Positions 37,137 to 45,341 of a stretch of 64,000 bases of DNA are shown one piece after another; position 1 is the stretch's first letter; every line of letters begins with the position of its first letter. The stretch is from contig NZ_QQOH01000002.1 in the NCBI RefSeq assembly GCF_003345655.1, positions 496,001 through 560,000 of the forward strand, in the 5' to 3' direction. The DNA comes from Motiliproteus coralliicola (GTDB lineage: Bacteria > Pseudomonadota > Gammaproteobacteria > Pseudomonadales > Balneatricaceae). The notes below the pieces were generated by a model that searched no databases, was not told where the DNA came from, and saw only the letters and a list, made by a program, of their open reading frames with translations. The translations under genes were made by a program, and so were the position numbers.

Positions 37137-38177
37137 TCAGCTCTGGCTATCGCTCTTGGGCTTGGCCGGGGTCAGCTCGCCACAGAGACTGACCTGCATC
37201 TGCTGGCGGACCTGATCCTGATCCAGACCGCTGGCCAATAGGTGGTGAAGCTTGCAGAAGGCGGCTTCGAGAGTCATGTCGTAACCGCTGATCACGCCGG
37301 TCTGCGCCAGTGCCAGTCCGGTAGCGTAACTGCTGTGATCGACCCTTCCCTGGATGCACTGGGAACGGTTGACGATAACCACGCCCTGGTCATTGGCCTG
37401 CTGCAGCAACTGCAGAAATTCAGTCTCACGGTCCGGGGCATTACCGACACCGAATGATTCCAGAATCAGACCGTCTAACGGCTGGTTTAACAGGTGGCGC
37501 AGGAATTGGGCGTCGATACCGGGGAACAGCTTCAGGGTGATGATCCGCTGCTTACCGTAGCTAGGCAGCTCGAACCTTGGTTTGTCGGCGCAGGGCCGGG
37601 TCAGGTGCTGCTTGATTTCGATATGGATGCCGACTTGGCCCAGCCACGGGAAATTGGGGCTGTCGAAGGCATCGAAGCCACTGGCTTTGACCTTGGTAGC
37701 TCGGTTACCCCGCAGCAGTCGACCGTTAAAGTAGAGCAGCACTTCTGGAATCGGGTAGTTACGCGCCAACACCAGGGTGGTGATCAGGTTGTCCTGGGCG
37801 TCGTTGCGCAGCTCGCAAAGCGGGATCTGGGAGCCGGTGACGATCACCGGTTTGGTCAGGTCCTGCAGCATAAATGACAAGGCTGAGGCGGTATAGGCCA
37901 GCGTGTCGGTACCGTGAAGCACCACAAACCCGTCGTACTGATCGTAGTTGTCGCGGATGCGGCTGGCGATGGTGCGCCAATCGGCCGGGGTCGCATTGGT
38001 GCTGTCGATCAGGTGATCGAGTTCTTCGAGCTCATAGTCGGGCATGTTGGCCGACAAATGTATCGGCATCTTCTGGGCAATGAGGTCCGCCAGTCCCGGC
38101 ATCGGTACATAGCCCTGCTCTGAGCGCTGCATTCCGATTGTTCCGCCGGTATAGAGAATATAGATTCGTTTGTTCAT
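37137..38177 (-). CDS. ansA: Type I (cytoplasmic) L-asparaginase
   Basis: AnsA hydrolyses L-asparagine to aspartate and ammonia. The 346-residue protein has both catalytic regions: IYILYTGGTIGM with the nucleophilic threonine, and FVVLHGTDTLAYTASALSFML with the second Thr-Asp pair; KVKASGFDAFDSPNFPWLG is also typical of the cytoplasmic type. There is no signal peptide. It is monocistronic and divergent from the XRE regulator gene across 266 nt. Confidence 0.93.
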   Translation of the reverse strand: MNKRIYILYTGGTIGMQRSEQGYVPMPGLADLIAQKMPIHLSANMPDYELEELDHLIDSTNATPADWRTIASRIRDNYDQYDGFVVLHGTDTLAYTASALSFMLQDLTKPVIVTGSQIPLCELRNDAQDNLITTLVLARNYPIPEVLLYFNGRLLRGNRATKVKASGFDAFDSPNFPWLGQVGIHIEIKQHLTRPCADKPRFELPSYGKQRIITLKLFPGIDAQFLRHLLNQPLDGLILESFGVGNAPDRETEFLQLLQQANDQGVVIVNRSQCIQGRVDHSSYATGLALAQTGVISGYDMTLEAAFCKLHHLLASGLDQDQVRQQMQVSLCGELTPAKPKSDSQS

Positions 38178-38443
38178 CGATAGTTAAAGCTTGATTGATG
38201 CGCGAACGCGGGGCTGATGGATTTGGGGCTACGAGCCATAAGACCTGCAATATCACAGACAGGATAGATGCTAACAATTCCTCTATCTGTTACGGTGTGG
38301 CGCTAGCTGTTGCTATTCTAGCATCCAATGGGGATGCTTTTGCAGCGCAGCAGCAGTGGCCACGGGGGCTGAAGCATCGTGCATGGGGGTTACGGCCTGA
38401 TACGTTGCTGATTAACCGATGACTGTCAGGGGAGCGAACGGCC

Positions 38444-39256
38444 ATGGGGGATAATTTCTGCAAGAATCTGCGCCTTTTGTGCAGTTATTACAAGTCGATC
38501 GCCGAAGTCTGTCGGTTGGTCCCGATCAATCGGTCTCAATTTAACAAGTACCTCAACGGCACCAGCACACCGTCAAAATATATCCTGCGTCGAATCTGTG
38601 ATTTTTTCGGGGTCGAGGAATATGAGATCTTCCTGCCCCACAATCAATTTTCCCAGATTATCCAGGTTCGCCCCAACACCACCAACCAACCGCAGCAACG
38701 TCAGTTCAATCGCCATATCGAGCAGTTACAGACTCATGGTCAGGGTCGCTTTGATCAATATCTGGGCTATTACTTCGAGATCTATTACTCGATGGCGTTT
38801 CCGGGCAACATCCTGCGCAATCTGGTCGAATTGACCCGGGTTCAGGGCGAGGTGGTGTATCGGCGGATCGAGCGCCTCAAGCCACCAGGAGGAGGGCGAA
38901 CCTTCCATGCTCGCTACCTTGGCTGTGCGTTCTTTCTCAGCGAGCGGATCTTTATGGTCGATTACGAATCCCTGACCGGCAACGAGGTGACCCAGACCAT
39001 TCTATATCCGACCTACAAAAGCCGCATCAGCCGGCTGTCGGGTTTGCGCCTGGGGGTTTCTGATAGCGCCCAGCGTGATCCGGCCTGTGTACGGGTGGCC
39101 TATGACTACCTGGGACAGCAGGTTGACCTGCGTAAGGCGTTGCGGATGTGTGGGCTTTACCCGGCCGACTCACCGATGTTTGACCAGAGCCTGAAGGACC
39201 TGATCGACAATCGCAGCAACGGCAGCGATAACCTGTTCCTGGCCGCGCCAGTCTAA
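38444..39256 (+). CDS. XRE-type helix-turn-helix regulator with a large C-terminal domain
   Basis: The 270-residue protein begins with an HTH region, SIAEVCRLVPINRSQFNKYLNGTSTPSKYILRRICDFFGVEEYEI, of the Cro/CI type. The remaining 190 residues (RFDQYLGYYFEIYYSMAFPGNILRNLVEL, FHARYLGCAFFLSERIFMVDYESL) are unrecognised but soluble-looking and could bind a ligand. The target is unknown. It lies upstream of the Lrp-type gene on the same strand, 123 nt apart. Confidence 0.78.
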   Translation: MGDNFCKNLRLLCSYYKSIAEVCRLVPINRSQFNKYLNGTSTPSKYILRRICDFFGVEEYEIFLPHNQFSQIIQVRPNTTNQPQQRQFNRHIEQLQTHGQGRFDQYLGYYFEIYYSMAFPGNILRNLVELTRVQGEVVYRRIERLKPPGGGRTFHARYLGCAFFLSERIFMVDYESLTGNEVTQTILYPTYKSRISRLSGLRLGVSDSAQRDPACVRVAYDYLGQQVDLRKALRMCGLYPADSPMFDQSLKDLIDNRSNGSDNLFLAAPV

Positions 39257-39379
39257 ACGGCAACTCGTCAGGAGTTGTTTTTCTGGTATTTGGCGATCTT
39301 AGTTACTAAACTTGCTGTCCTTGCCAAGGCAATCCGACGATTGTGTTGTTGTTGTGTTATAAATTGAGGACCAGCCCAG

Positions 39380-39874
39380 GTGGCAGCTAAACCCCGTAAA
39401 CTTGATCGTATCGACCGTAATATCCTACGTCAGCTCCAAAACAACGGACGCATGTCCTATGTGGATCTGGCCGCCGAGGTCGGTTTGAGTACCACGCCTT
39501 GCCTGGAGCGAGTTCGCCGACTTGAGAAGGACGGGATCATCCGGGGTTACTCGGCCAATCTGGATCCGCGTGCGCTGGAAGCCGGGTTGCTGGTGTTTGT
39601 CGAGATCAGCCTGACCTACCGCTCCAACACCATCTTCGAAGACTTCAAGCGTGAGGTCCTGAAAATTCCTCAGGTGATGGAGTGTCATCTGGTTTCCGGT
39701 GAGTTTGACTACCTGATCAAGGCCAGGATCAGCGAGATGTCGGCCTACCGCGAGCTGTTGGGTGAGCTGTTGATCAGCCTGCCGAATGTGGACAAATCAC
39801 GAAGCTATATCGTGATGGAAGAGGTGAAGGAAACCTCCTCGATTAATGTGCCTGAGATGAAGTCCGGCGACTAG
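39380..39874 (+). CDS. lrp: Lrp/AsnC-family transcriptional regulator, probably Lrp
   Basis: The 164-residue protein matches leucine-responsive Lrp closely: LDRIDRNILRQLQNNGRMSYVDLAAEVGLSTTPCLERVRRLEKDGIIRGYSANLDP (HTH) and the RAM/ligand domain LLVFVEISLTYRSNTIFEDFKREVLKIPQVMECHLVSGEFDYLIKARI. It starts with GTG at 39380, with GAGGA nine nt upstream. It should bind amino acids and control metabolism genes globally or locally. No dad or amino-acid catabolic gene is adjacent, which favours a global Lrp. Confidence 0.9.
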   Translation: MAAKPRKLDRIDRNILRQLQNNGRMSYVDLAAEVGLSTTPCLERVRRLEKDGIIRGYSANLDPRALEAGLLVFVEISLTYRSNTIFEDFKREVLKIPQVMECHLVSGEFDYLIKARISEMSAYRELLGELLISLPNVDKSRSYIVMEEVKETSSINVPEMKSGD

Positions 39875-39900
39875 GTTCGAGAGGCTTCCTTACTTATTGT

Positions 39901-39937
39901 CTGAGGTTGGCGAAGGATTAGATCCAGCCAGCCTCAG
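39901..39937. terminator. Candidate hairpin terminator between lrp and the HbpS-like gene
   Basis: CTGAGGTTGGC (39901-39911) pairs with GCCAGCCTCAG (39927-39937), with one G-T wobble and a 15-nt loop. A T-rich stretch (39948-39957) follows at some distance, so it is a weak terminator at best for the convergent genes. Confidence 0.45.
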
Positions 39938-39952
39938 GATGGACCTATCTTT

Positions 39953-40438
39953 TTATTTCAAGACCTTATCGATAGCAGCCTGGGCGCAGGCCTGATCCAG
40001 GTGTCCGCCTGGGGCACCGCCCACACCGATTCCACCCAGTTTCTCGCCGTTCAGCTTCAGCGGTAGACCACCACCCAGAATCAAAATATTGGGGTCCATA
40101 TCCCGCAGGCCGGCGACCATCGGCTTCTTCTCGATCAGCGCGGCAAAATCAGCCGTCGGACGGCCCATGCTGGCAGACGTGAAGGCTTTCTTGCGGCTGC
40201 TCTCCAGCGTATGGGGACCGGCTTTATCGGCACGGATCAGGGTACGGGTCACGCCGGATGCATCGACCACCGCAACACTGACGTTGTAGCCGTCTTTGGC
40301 GCAGGCAGCCAAGGCTTCGTTGGCCAGTTGCTGAGCGGTGCTCAGCGGCAGGTAGCTTTGGGTCGGCAGCTCGGCGGCTTGAACGGACAGGGGGCTGGTG
40401 AGGGCGGCGGCAGCCAGTAGTGTACGGATCTTGTTCAT
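39953..40438 (-). CDS. Secreted HbpS/GlcG-family (PF03928) haem-binding-like protein
   Basis: The 161-residue protein has a signal peptide (TLLAAAALTSPLSVQA) and the PF03928 pattern: NEALAACAKDGYNVSVAVVDASGVTRTLIRADKAGPHTLESSRKKAFTSASMGRPTADFAALI, ILGGGLPLKLNGEKLGGIGVGGAPGGHLDQACAQAAI. In Streptomyces the relative HbpS binds haem and modulates the SenS-SenR two-component system. Here it is divergent from a response regulator-kinase pair, with a perfect palindrome in between. Haem binding cannot be read from the sequence and other ligands are possible. Confidence 0.83.
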   Translation of the reverse strand: MNKIRTLLAAAALTSPLSVQAAELPTQSYLPLSTAQQLANEALAACAKDGYNVSVAVVDASGVTRTLIRADKAGPHTLESSRKKAFTSASMGRPTADFAALIEKKPMVAGLRDMDPNILILGGGLPLKLNGEKLGGIGVGGAPGGHLDQACAQAAIDKVLK

Positions 40439-40510
40439 GTTGTTGTCCTTTGCAGGTCGTTAGGTGTGACGACAGATTATCGAAGGCCGGATTTCCACAA
40501 CCTTTCCGGC

Positions 40511-40530
40511 ACATTACAGCGTTGTAATGT
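40511..40530. promoter_or_regulatory. Palindromic operator of CusR/HprR type
   Basis: ACATTACA-GCGT-TGTAATGT is a perfect 8+8 palindrome with a 4-nt centre, between the HbpS-like gene (start 40438) and the response regulator gene (start 40580). From memory it closely resembles the CATTACA-N4-TGTAATG boxes of the CusR/HprR/CopR group of OmpR-type regulators, so it is the likely autoregulatory site. Confidence 0.75.
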
Positions 40531-40579
40531 TGGGCATCGGTTGATGTCAGAGCCGATTCGCGGTGGTAACTTAATCAGC

Positions 40580-41263
40580 ATGAAGATTTTGATGATCGAA
40601 GATGATGAGAAAATTGCCGGCTACGTGGCCAAGGGCTTCAGCGAGTGCGGAGACTGCGTCGATACCGTCACCAATGGCGATGATGGCTTGGCCATGGCGA
40701 TCGAGGGGAGTTACGACCTGATCATCGTCGATGTGATGCTGCCGGGCAGGGACGGGCTATCCGTGATCGAAGAGTTACGTGGCAGCGGCGCCGTGGTTCC
40801 GATGATCATCCTCAGTGCCAAGCGCTCCGTCGAGGATCGGGTGCGTGGCTTGGAGACCGGCAGTGATGACTACCTCACCAAACCATTTTCATTCAGCGAG
40901 CTGCAGGCACGGGCGCAAGCGTTATTAAGGCGGGCGAAACCGCTATCGGAGGCGGGACTTCACGCGGAGCTGCGCTTTCACGATCTCTGTTTAGATCCGT
41001 TACGAAAGACGGTTTCCCGGGCCGGCGAAACCATCTTGCTGCAGCCCCGTGAGTTCAAACTGCTGGAGTATCTGCTCCGAAATCCGGGTCGGGTGTTATC
41101 GAAGACCATGATTCTCGAGCATGTCTGGGAGTTCAGTTTCGACCCTCAGACCAACGTGGTCGATGTGCTGGTCTGCCGGCTGCGGGCCAAGATTGATAAG
41201 GATTTCGACGTCAAGCTGCTGCATACCTTGCGTGGGGTGGGCTATGTCCTCAAGCTTGCTTAA
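40580..41263 (+). CDS. OmpR-family response regulator (CusR/HprR-like)
   Basis: The protein has 227 residues from ATG 40580. The receiver domain has ED at 7-8, the phospho-acceptor Asp51 in IIVDVMLPG, and LTKPFSFSEL. The C-terminal winged helix has LDPLRKTVSRAGETILLQPREFKLLEYLLRNPGRVLSKTMILEHVWEFSFDPQTNVVDVLVCRLRAKID, typical of heavy-metal/redox OmpR regulators. The upstream CATTACA palindrome supports that assignment. The kinase gene overlaps its end by 20 nt. Confidence 0.9.
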   Translation: MKILMIEDDEKIAGYVAKGFSECGDCVDTVTNGDDGLAMAIEGSYDLIIVDVMLPGRDGLSVIEELRGSGAVVPMIILSAKRSVEDRVRGLETGSDDYLTKPFSFSELQARAQALLRRAKPLSEAGLHAELRFHDLCLDPLRKTVSRAGETILLQPREFKLLEYLLRNPGRVLSKTMILEHVWEFSFDPQTNVVDVLVCRLRAKIDKDFDVKLLHTLRGVGYVLKLA

Positions 41264-42632
41264 GCGATTGCATCGAAACACCGCCCTTGATCTGACCCTG
41301 AAGTTTACGCTGCTGTTTTTTCTGTCGGCGCTGGTGCTGTTTGTGACCGTCGATGCGCTGATCTCGAAGGCGCAACAGCAGAAAGACCAGCAGCTGATCA
41401 ACTCCTTTCTGGAAAGCTATCAACGCCTGGAGCAGTCGGCGGGGCTGCATAAGTTTGAAGTCGTGGTCGAGCGGGACAGCCCCTATTTCCAGCGAACGGC
41501 GATGTGGCTGGAGCTGACCGATGCCGCCGGTACTGTATTGCTGCGGGTACAGCCGCAACAGTGGCCAACGCAGCAGTCTCCAGCGTTGCAAGCCTTGCAG
41601 GATGGAGATTGGCTCGAAGCTCGGTTACCCGAGAGCGAGATTGACCTTATGGTTGGCCAGATCTCGCTCTCGGACGGTTTGCGTCTACGGATCGGCAAAT
41701 CCACGGCCAGCAGGACTCAGGCGTTGACGGAAACTCGCACCATCATGCTGCTGGTGATGCTGCCGCTGTTTGTTTTTGGATTGCTGCTGACCTACTACAT
41801 GAATTGGCGCGCCCTGCGGCAGGTTAATGATCTGATCGAAACGGTACGTAGCCTCAGTACCAGTGACCTGGAGGCTCGGGTCCAGGTGCGCAATCCCCGC
41901 TCGGAGCTAGGTGAGCTGGCCCAGCTGTTCAACGCCATGCTGTCCCAGATCGAACGGTTGATCGTCGGCATGCAGCACTCGCTTGATGCCGTGGCCCATG
42001 ACTTGCGGACGCCGTTGGCCCGGATGCGCTTGAGCATTGAGGCAGCGGTGGCGCAATCCGATGAAGTCTTACTGCGAGAGGCTCTGCTCGATTGTGCCGA
42101 AGAGAGTGCGCGCATCGAGAATATGCTCAAGACATTGATGGATATCTCTGAAGCGCAGAGCGGTATTCTCAAGCTCCATGTTGAGCCGGTCGACCTGAGC
42201 GAGCTGATCTCCGACTGTGTGGAGCTGTATCGCTATACCGCCGAAGATCGCGATATCCGGCTGCAGCTACAGTCAAATGATGCGCTGACGTTACAAGCTG
42301 ACAAGGTTCGATTGCACCAGGTGTTCGGCAACCTGATCGACAATGCGATCAAATACAGCCAACCCGGTGGTGTGGTTAACATTCGCTGGGAGGACGGCGG
42401 CTCACAGGCGATGATCGAGATCGCGGACCGGGGGATAGGTATCGATCCCGCCGAGCAAGAGCGGGTCTTCGATCGCCTCTATCGCGGGGACTCGAGCCGC
42501 AGTGAACCCGGAATGGGGCTGGGACTTAGTCTGGTTCGGGCTATCGTTGAGGCGCACCGCGGATCGATTCAGATGAACAGCGCCTTGGGTAAAGGCTGTA
42601 CCCTGACGGTGATATTGCCCAAGGGGGCCTAG
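41244..42632 (+). CDS. Sensor histidine kinase, partner of the response regulator
   Basis: The 462-residue kinase has TM helices at about 20-42 and 166-186, a periplasmic domain of about 120 residues between them without recognised motifs, a HAMP region (LIETVRSLSTSDLEARV), the H-box VAHDLRTPLARMRL with His252, N-box NLIDNAIKYS, and G-boxes ADRGIGI and GMGLGLSLV. The ATG at 41244 lies inside the end of the regulator gene, with GGGGTGG upstream, so translation is coupled. The periplasmic domain may meet the secreted HbpS-like protein. Confidence 0.9.
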   Translation: MSSSLLKRLHRNTALDLTLKFTLLFFLSALVLFVTVDALISKAQQQKDQQLINSFLESYQRLEQSAGLHKFEVVVERDSPYFQRTAMWLELTDAAGTVLLRVQPQQWPTQQSPALQALQDGDWLEARLPESEIDLMVGQISLSDGLRLRIGKSTASRTQALTETRTIMLLVMLPLFVFGLLLTYYMNWRALRQVNDLIETVRSLSTSDLEARVQVRNPRSELGELAQLFNAMLSQIERLIVGMQHSLDAVAHDLRTPLARMRLSIEAAVAQSDEVLLREALLDCAEESARIENMLKTLMDISEAQSGILKLHVEPVDLSELISDCVELYRYTAEDRDIRLQLQSNDALTLQADKVRLHQVFGNLIDNAIKYSQPGGVVNIRWEDGGSQAMIEIADRGIGIDPAEQERVFDRLYRGDSSRSEPGMGLGLSLVRAIVEAHRGSIQMNSALGKGCTLTVILPKGA

Positions 42633-42720
42633 TCAGTTTGAGATTGGGTGTGCCGGTCTCCACTAGTGGCAGCGGGACGCAGTCCCCGAATCGATAACCG
42701 GCGTCTGTTGGTTTGCCGAA

Positions 42721-43764
42721 TCAGCCCTCAAGGGCCTGGTTCAGTTGAGCTCTGAGTTCGTCGGCCAGATTCTGTCGCGGCTCCAGTACGTGGCCATTGA
42801 TAAAGAAGCTTGGGGTTCCGCTCAGTCCTGCCTGGATGGCCTGCGCTTCGGCACGCTTTACCTGGGCCGCGGTGGCTTCGTCCGCCAGGCAGCGGTTGAA
42901 TTCAGGCAGATTGAGCTGCAGTTGTTCGGCGATTGCGGTTACCGAAGCTTCGGTCAGTTGCGTCTGTTGCTCAAAGGCTTTGTCCTGATATTCCCAGTAG
43001 TGTTGTTGTCGATCGGCGCAGACCGCCCCCTCGGCGATCTTTCGAGAGATCCCGCTGCGGTTGATCGGGAAGTCGAGATAAACGTAACGCACCCGGTCCA
43101 GATACTGAGGCAGTAGTGCCTTCAGAATCTCGTGGGCGCGCTTACAGTGGGGGCACTGATAATCGGCGAACTCGACCAGGGTTACCTTGGCATCGTCCGG
43201 TCCCTGGGACGGGAATCCGGCCAGATCGAACGCTATTGCTTCGGTGGTCGGCGCTTCGATCAACAGCTGCAGCTCTTCCAGCCGTACCAGTTTGTCAATC
43301 AGCTGTAGGTGTTGCTGCTGGACCTTCCGACGGAACAGGTAGCGGCCGATCTCGTCACGGGTTTGCTCCAGACTGGCGCCAAGGCGCTCTCGGTTGCCCT
43401 GGTAGAACGCCTGGATCTCCTGCTCGCTGATCTGGGGGCGGGGTAGCAGACGCTGTCTAACCTGCTCGATCGATTCCTGGTTATCTTCGGCCACGCGGGC
43501 CACATAGAGGTCGACGGCGGCTGCCTGCAGGATCTGTTGACGCTGTCGGTAAGCGCTCAGTTCGACCCGCTCCAGTGCCTGACGTAGTTTAGCTGGTAGC
43601 TCACTGCGACTGAGGGTTTCCCCACCAAGCTTCAACACGGCCGGGTCACCGGGGGCGGTCGACTGTTGCGGCTGCATAAAGAAGATTGCCGCGCCCAGCA
43701 GTGCCAATCCGAACGCGATGTTTAGGCCTAAGGAGCCCTTGCGGCTGTTGCTGGTGCCACTCAT
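42721..43764 (-). CDS. Membrane-anchored DsbA-like thiol oxidoreductase with a SurA-like N-terminal part
   Basis: The 347-residue protein has one N-terminal TM helix (about 14-31), a helical region of some 140 residues resembling a SurA/PpiC N-terminal chaperone segment (RSELPAKLRQALERVELSAYRQRQQILQAAAVDLYVARVAEDN), and a C-terminal thioredoxin domain with CPHC (Cys204, Cys207) and the cis-Pro loop GTPSFFING. The active site equals that of DsbA. It probably oxidises or isomerises periplasmic disulphides of bound clients. ATG 43764 is chosen with GGTGGG upstream. Confidence 0.82.
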   Translation of the reverse strand: MSGTSNSRKGSLGLNIAFGLALLGAAIFFMQPQQSTAPGDPAVLKLGGETLSRSELPAKLRQALERVELSAYRQRQQILQAAAVDLYVARVAEDNQESIEQVRQRLLPRPQISEQEIQAFYQGNRERLGASLEQTRDEIGRYLFRRKVQQQHLQLIDKLVRLEELQLLIEAPTTEAIAFDLAGFPSQGPDDAKVTLVEFADYQCPHCKRAHEILKALLPQYLDRVRYVYLDFPINRSGISRKIAEGAVCADRQQHYWEYQDKAFEQQTQLTEASVTAIAEQLQLNLPEFNRCLADEATAAQVKRAEAQAIQAGLSGTPSFFINGHVLEPRQNLADELRAQLNQALEG

Positions 43765-43904
43765 GCAGATACCCACCGTTAATTAGCTTTATCCCAACCT
43801 ATCCCCATCGGTTGCTGTGACGGTTCAGTCGGGGATTGATCGCTAATGTAACAGCCCGCCCACCGGGTCGTCTAAATCCTGTTAGGGCCTGAGGGGTGAC
43901 AACC

Positions 43905-44909
43905 GTGGAAACTCGACTGTTTGCAGTATCTGAACACAGTGGCTTCATTGAGATCGGTCGCAAGCTGAGCCGGTGGCGCTGGATGCTGGGTTGGCTGTTT
44001 TGCCTGGCTAGCACGGTAACGACGGCAGCTTCTCTGAACGGGTTTGAACTTGAGGGGAGTCTGATACCCGAGGAGCAGATCTTATCAGGGGGGCCGCCGC
44101 GCGACGGGATCCCCTCGATCGATCGACCCCGATTTGTCGATGCCGACCAGGATGATTTTCTGCAGCCGGAAAGTCCGGTGATCGGGTTGAGCTTGGCGGG
44201 AGAAAGTCGGGCGTATCCGATCTCGATTCTGAACTGGCACGAGCTGGTTAACGATCGCTTCGGCGATCAACCGGTATTGATCTCCTACTGTCCTCTGTGT
44301 GGCACGGCCATCGTGTTTGATGCGCGGCTGGACGGCGCACCGGTGGAGTTCGGTGTTTCCGGGCTGCTCTATAACAGTGACCTGTTGCTCTATGATCGTC
44401 AGTCCGAATCGCTCTGGTCGCAAATAACCGGTGAAGCGGTCACCGGAGCGCGCAAGGGGCAGCGTCTGACCCTGCTTCCTTCGACATTGACCAGTTGGCA
44501 ACGATGGCGGCAACAGCACCCGGAGACTCGCTTGCTGTCGACCGATACCGGTTTTCGACGGGACTATCAGCGCAGCCCTTACGGAGATTACGAGCGCAAT
44601 GGACGGCTCTATTTTCCAGTCGAATTTCTCAGCCAACGCTACCACCCCAAAGAGCGGGTGCTGGGTGTGCAAGTGGGTAACGCTTATAAAGCCTATCCGT
44701 TTGTCGAACTGGCCAAGCGGGATGATGAATCACCCTTGATCGATGAGCTGGGCGGACAGAAACTTCGGATTGAGTACGATATTCAGAGTCGATCGGGCCA
44801 GGTGTTTGATCAGCAGCAGCGGGAACTACCGGTGATCAACAGCTTCTGGTTTGCCTGGTACGGCTTCCACCCCGATACCGATATCTGGCGTGCCGATTCA
44901 ACAAATTGA
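43905..44909 (+). CDS. DUF3179 domain exported protein
   Basis: The protein has about 334 residues. After a signal-like segment (WMLGWLFCLASTVTTAAS) comes the DUF3179 domain: IPSIDRPRFVDADQ, VIGLSLAGESRAYPISILNWHELVND, PVLISYCPLCGTAIVFDA (CPLCG motif) and GVSGLLYNSDLLLYDRQSESLWSQITGEAV. The family role is unknown; the paired cysteines suggest a redox or metal site. The start is uncertain: a GTG at 43905 has GAGGGG upstream, and another GTG lies nine nt earlier. Confidence 0.85.
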   Translation: METRLFAVSEHSGFIEIGRKLSRWRWMLGWLFCLASTVTTAASLNGFELEGSLIPEEQILSGGPPRDGIPSIDRPRFVDADQDDFLQPESPVIGLSLAGESRAYPISILNWHELVNDRFGDQPVLISYCPLCGTAIVFDARLDGAPVEFGVSGLLYNSDLLLYDRQSESLWSQITGEAVTGARKGQRLTLLPSTLTSWQRWRQQHPETRLLSTDTGFRRDYQRSPYGDYERNGRLYFPVEFLSQRYHPKERVLGVQVGNAYKAYPFVELAKRDDESPLIDELGGQKLRIEYDIQSRSGQVFDQQQRELPVINSFWFAWYGFHPDTDIWRADSTN

Positions 44910-44961
44910 TAAATCAGGCGATAATGATCGGTGATCCCCGTTTTTAGGATACCGAGAGTCG

Positions 44962-45324
44962 ATGGCAACAAAACGTGTAGAGGGACCGGTGCTGTTGTGC
45001 TGGATTGCAGGTGTGGTAACGGTGCTGGCGCTGGTGGCGGCGATGGTGCTTCGCAGCGGTCTGGAGGAAGTGGGCCGTACCTCTTCCGAAATCAACTCGG
45101 TCGTGGCGCAGCTCGAAAGTCTGAGCAGTATTCGTGGGCTGGTGATTTCCTTATCTGAACAGTGCAGCTATGCTCAGCAGAGCTGGATATCGGTACTGGA
45201 TACCTCCCTTGGGATGCTGTTTCTGGTCAGCCTGGTGGCGATTGCCTTGACGGCGACTCTGGCCGTGCAGGTGAAACTGAATCGTAAGCTGAGCGCCCGA
45301 TTGGATAAGTTACAACAGCGCTGA
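44962..45324 (+). CDS. Small membrane protein with a coiled-coil loop
   Basis: I do not recognise this 120-residue protein. It has TM helices at about 9-30 and 82-104, joined by a polar segment (GLEEVGRTSSEINSVVAQLESLSSIRGLVISLSEQ) that may be coiled coil, and a basic C-terminus. The architecture resembles a minimal receptor or biogenesis factor, but there is no defining motif. It follows the DUF3179 gene on the same strand after 52 nt. Confidence 0.55.
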   Translation: MATKRVEGPVLLCWIAGVVTVLALVAAMVLRSGLEEVGRTSSEINSVVAQLESLSSIRGLVISLSEQCSYAQQSWISVLDTSLGMLFLVSLVAIALTATLAVQVKLNRKLSARLDKLQQR

Positions 45325-45341
45325 GACCACCGCCGTTGTGA

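Noticed and set aside
38267-38325. GATGCTA / TAGCATC inverted pair between ansA and the XRE gene
   Set aside because: Arms are only seven nt with a 45-nt spacer, expected by chance in a window of this size.
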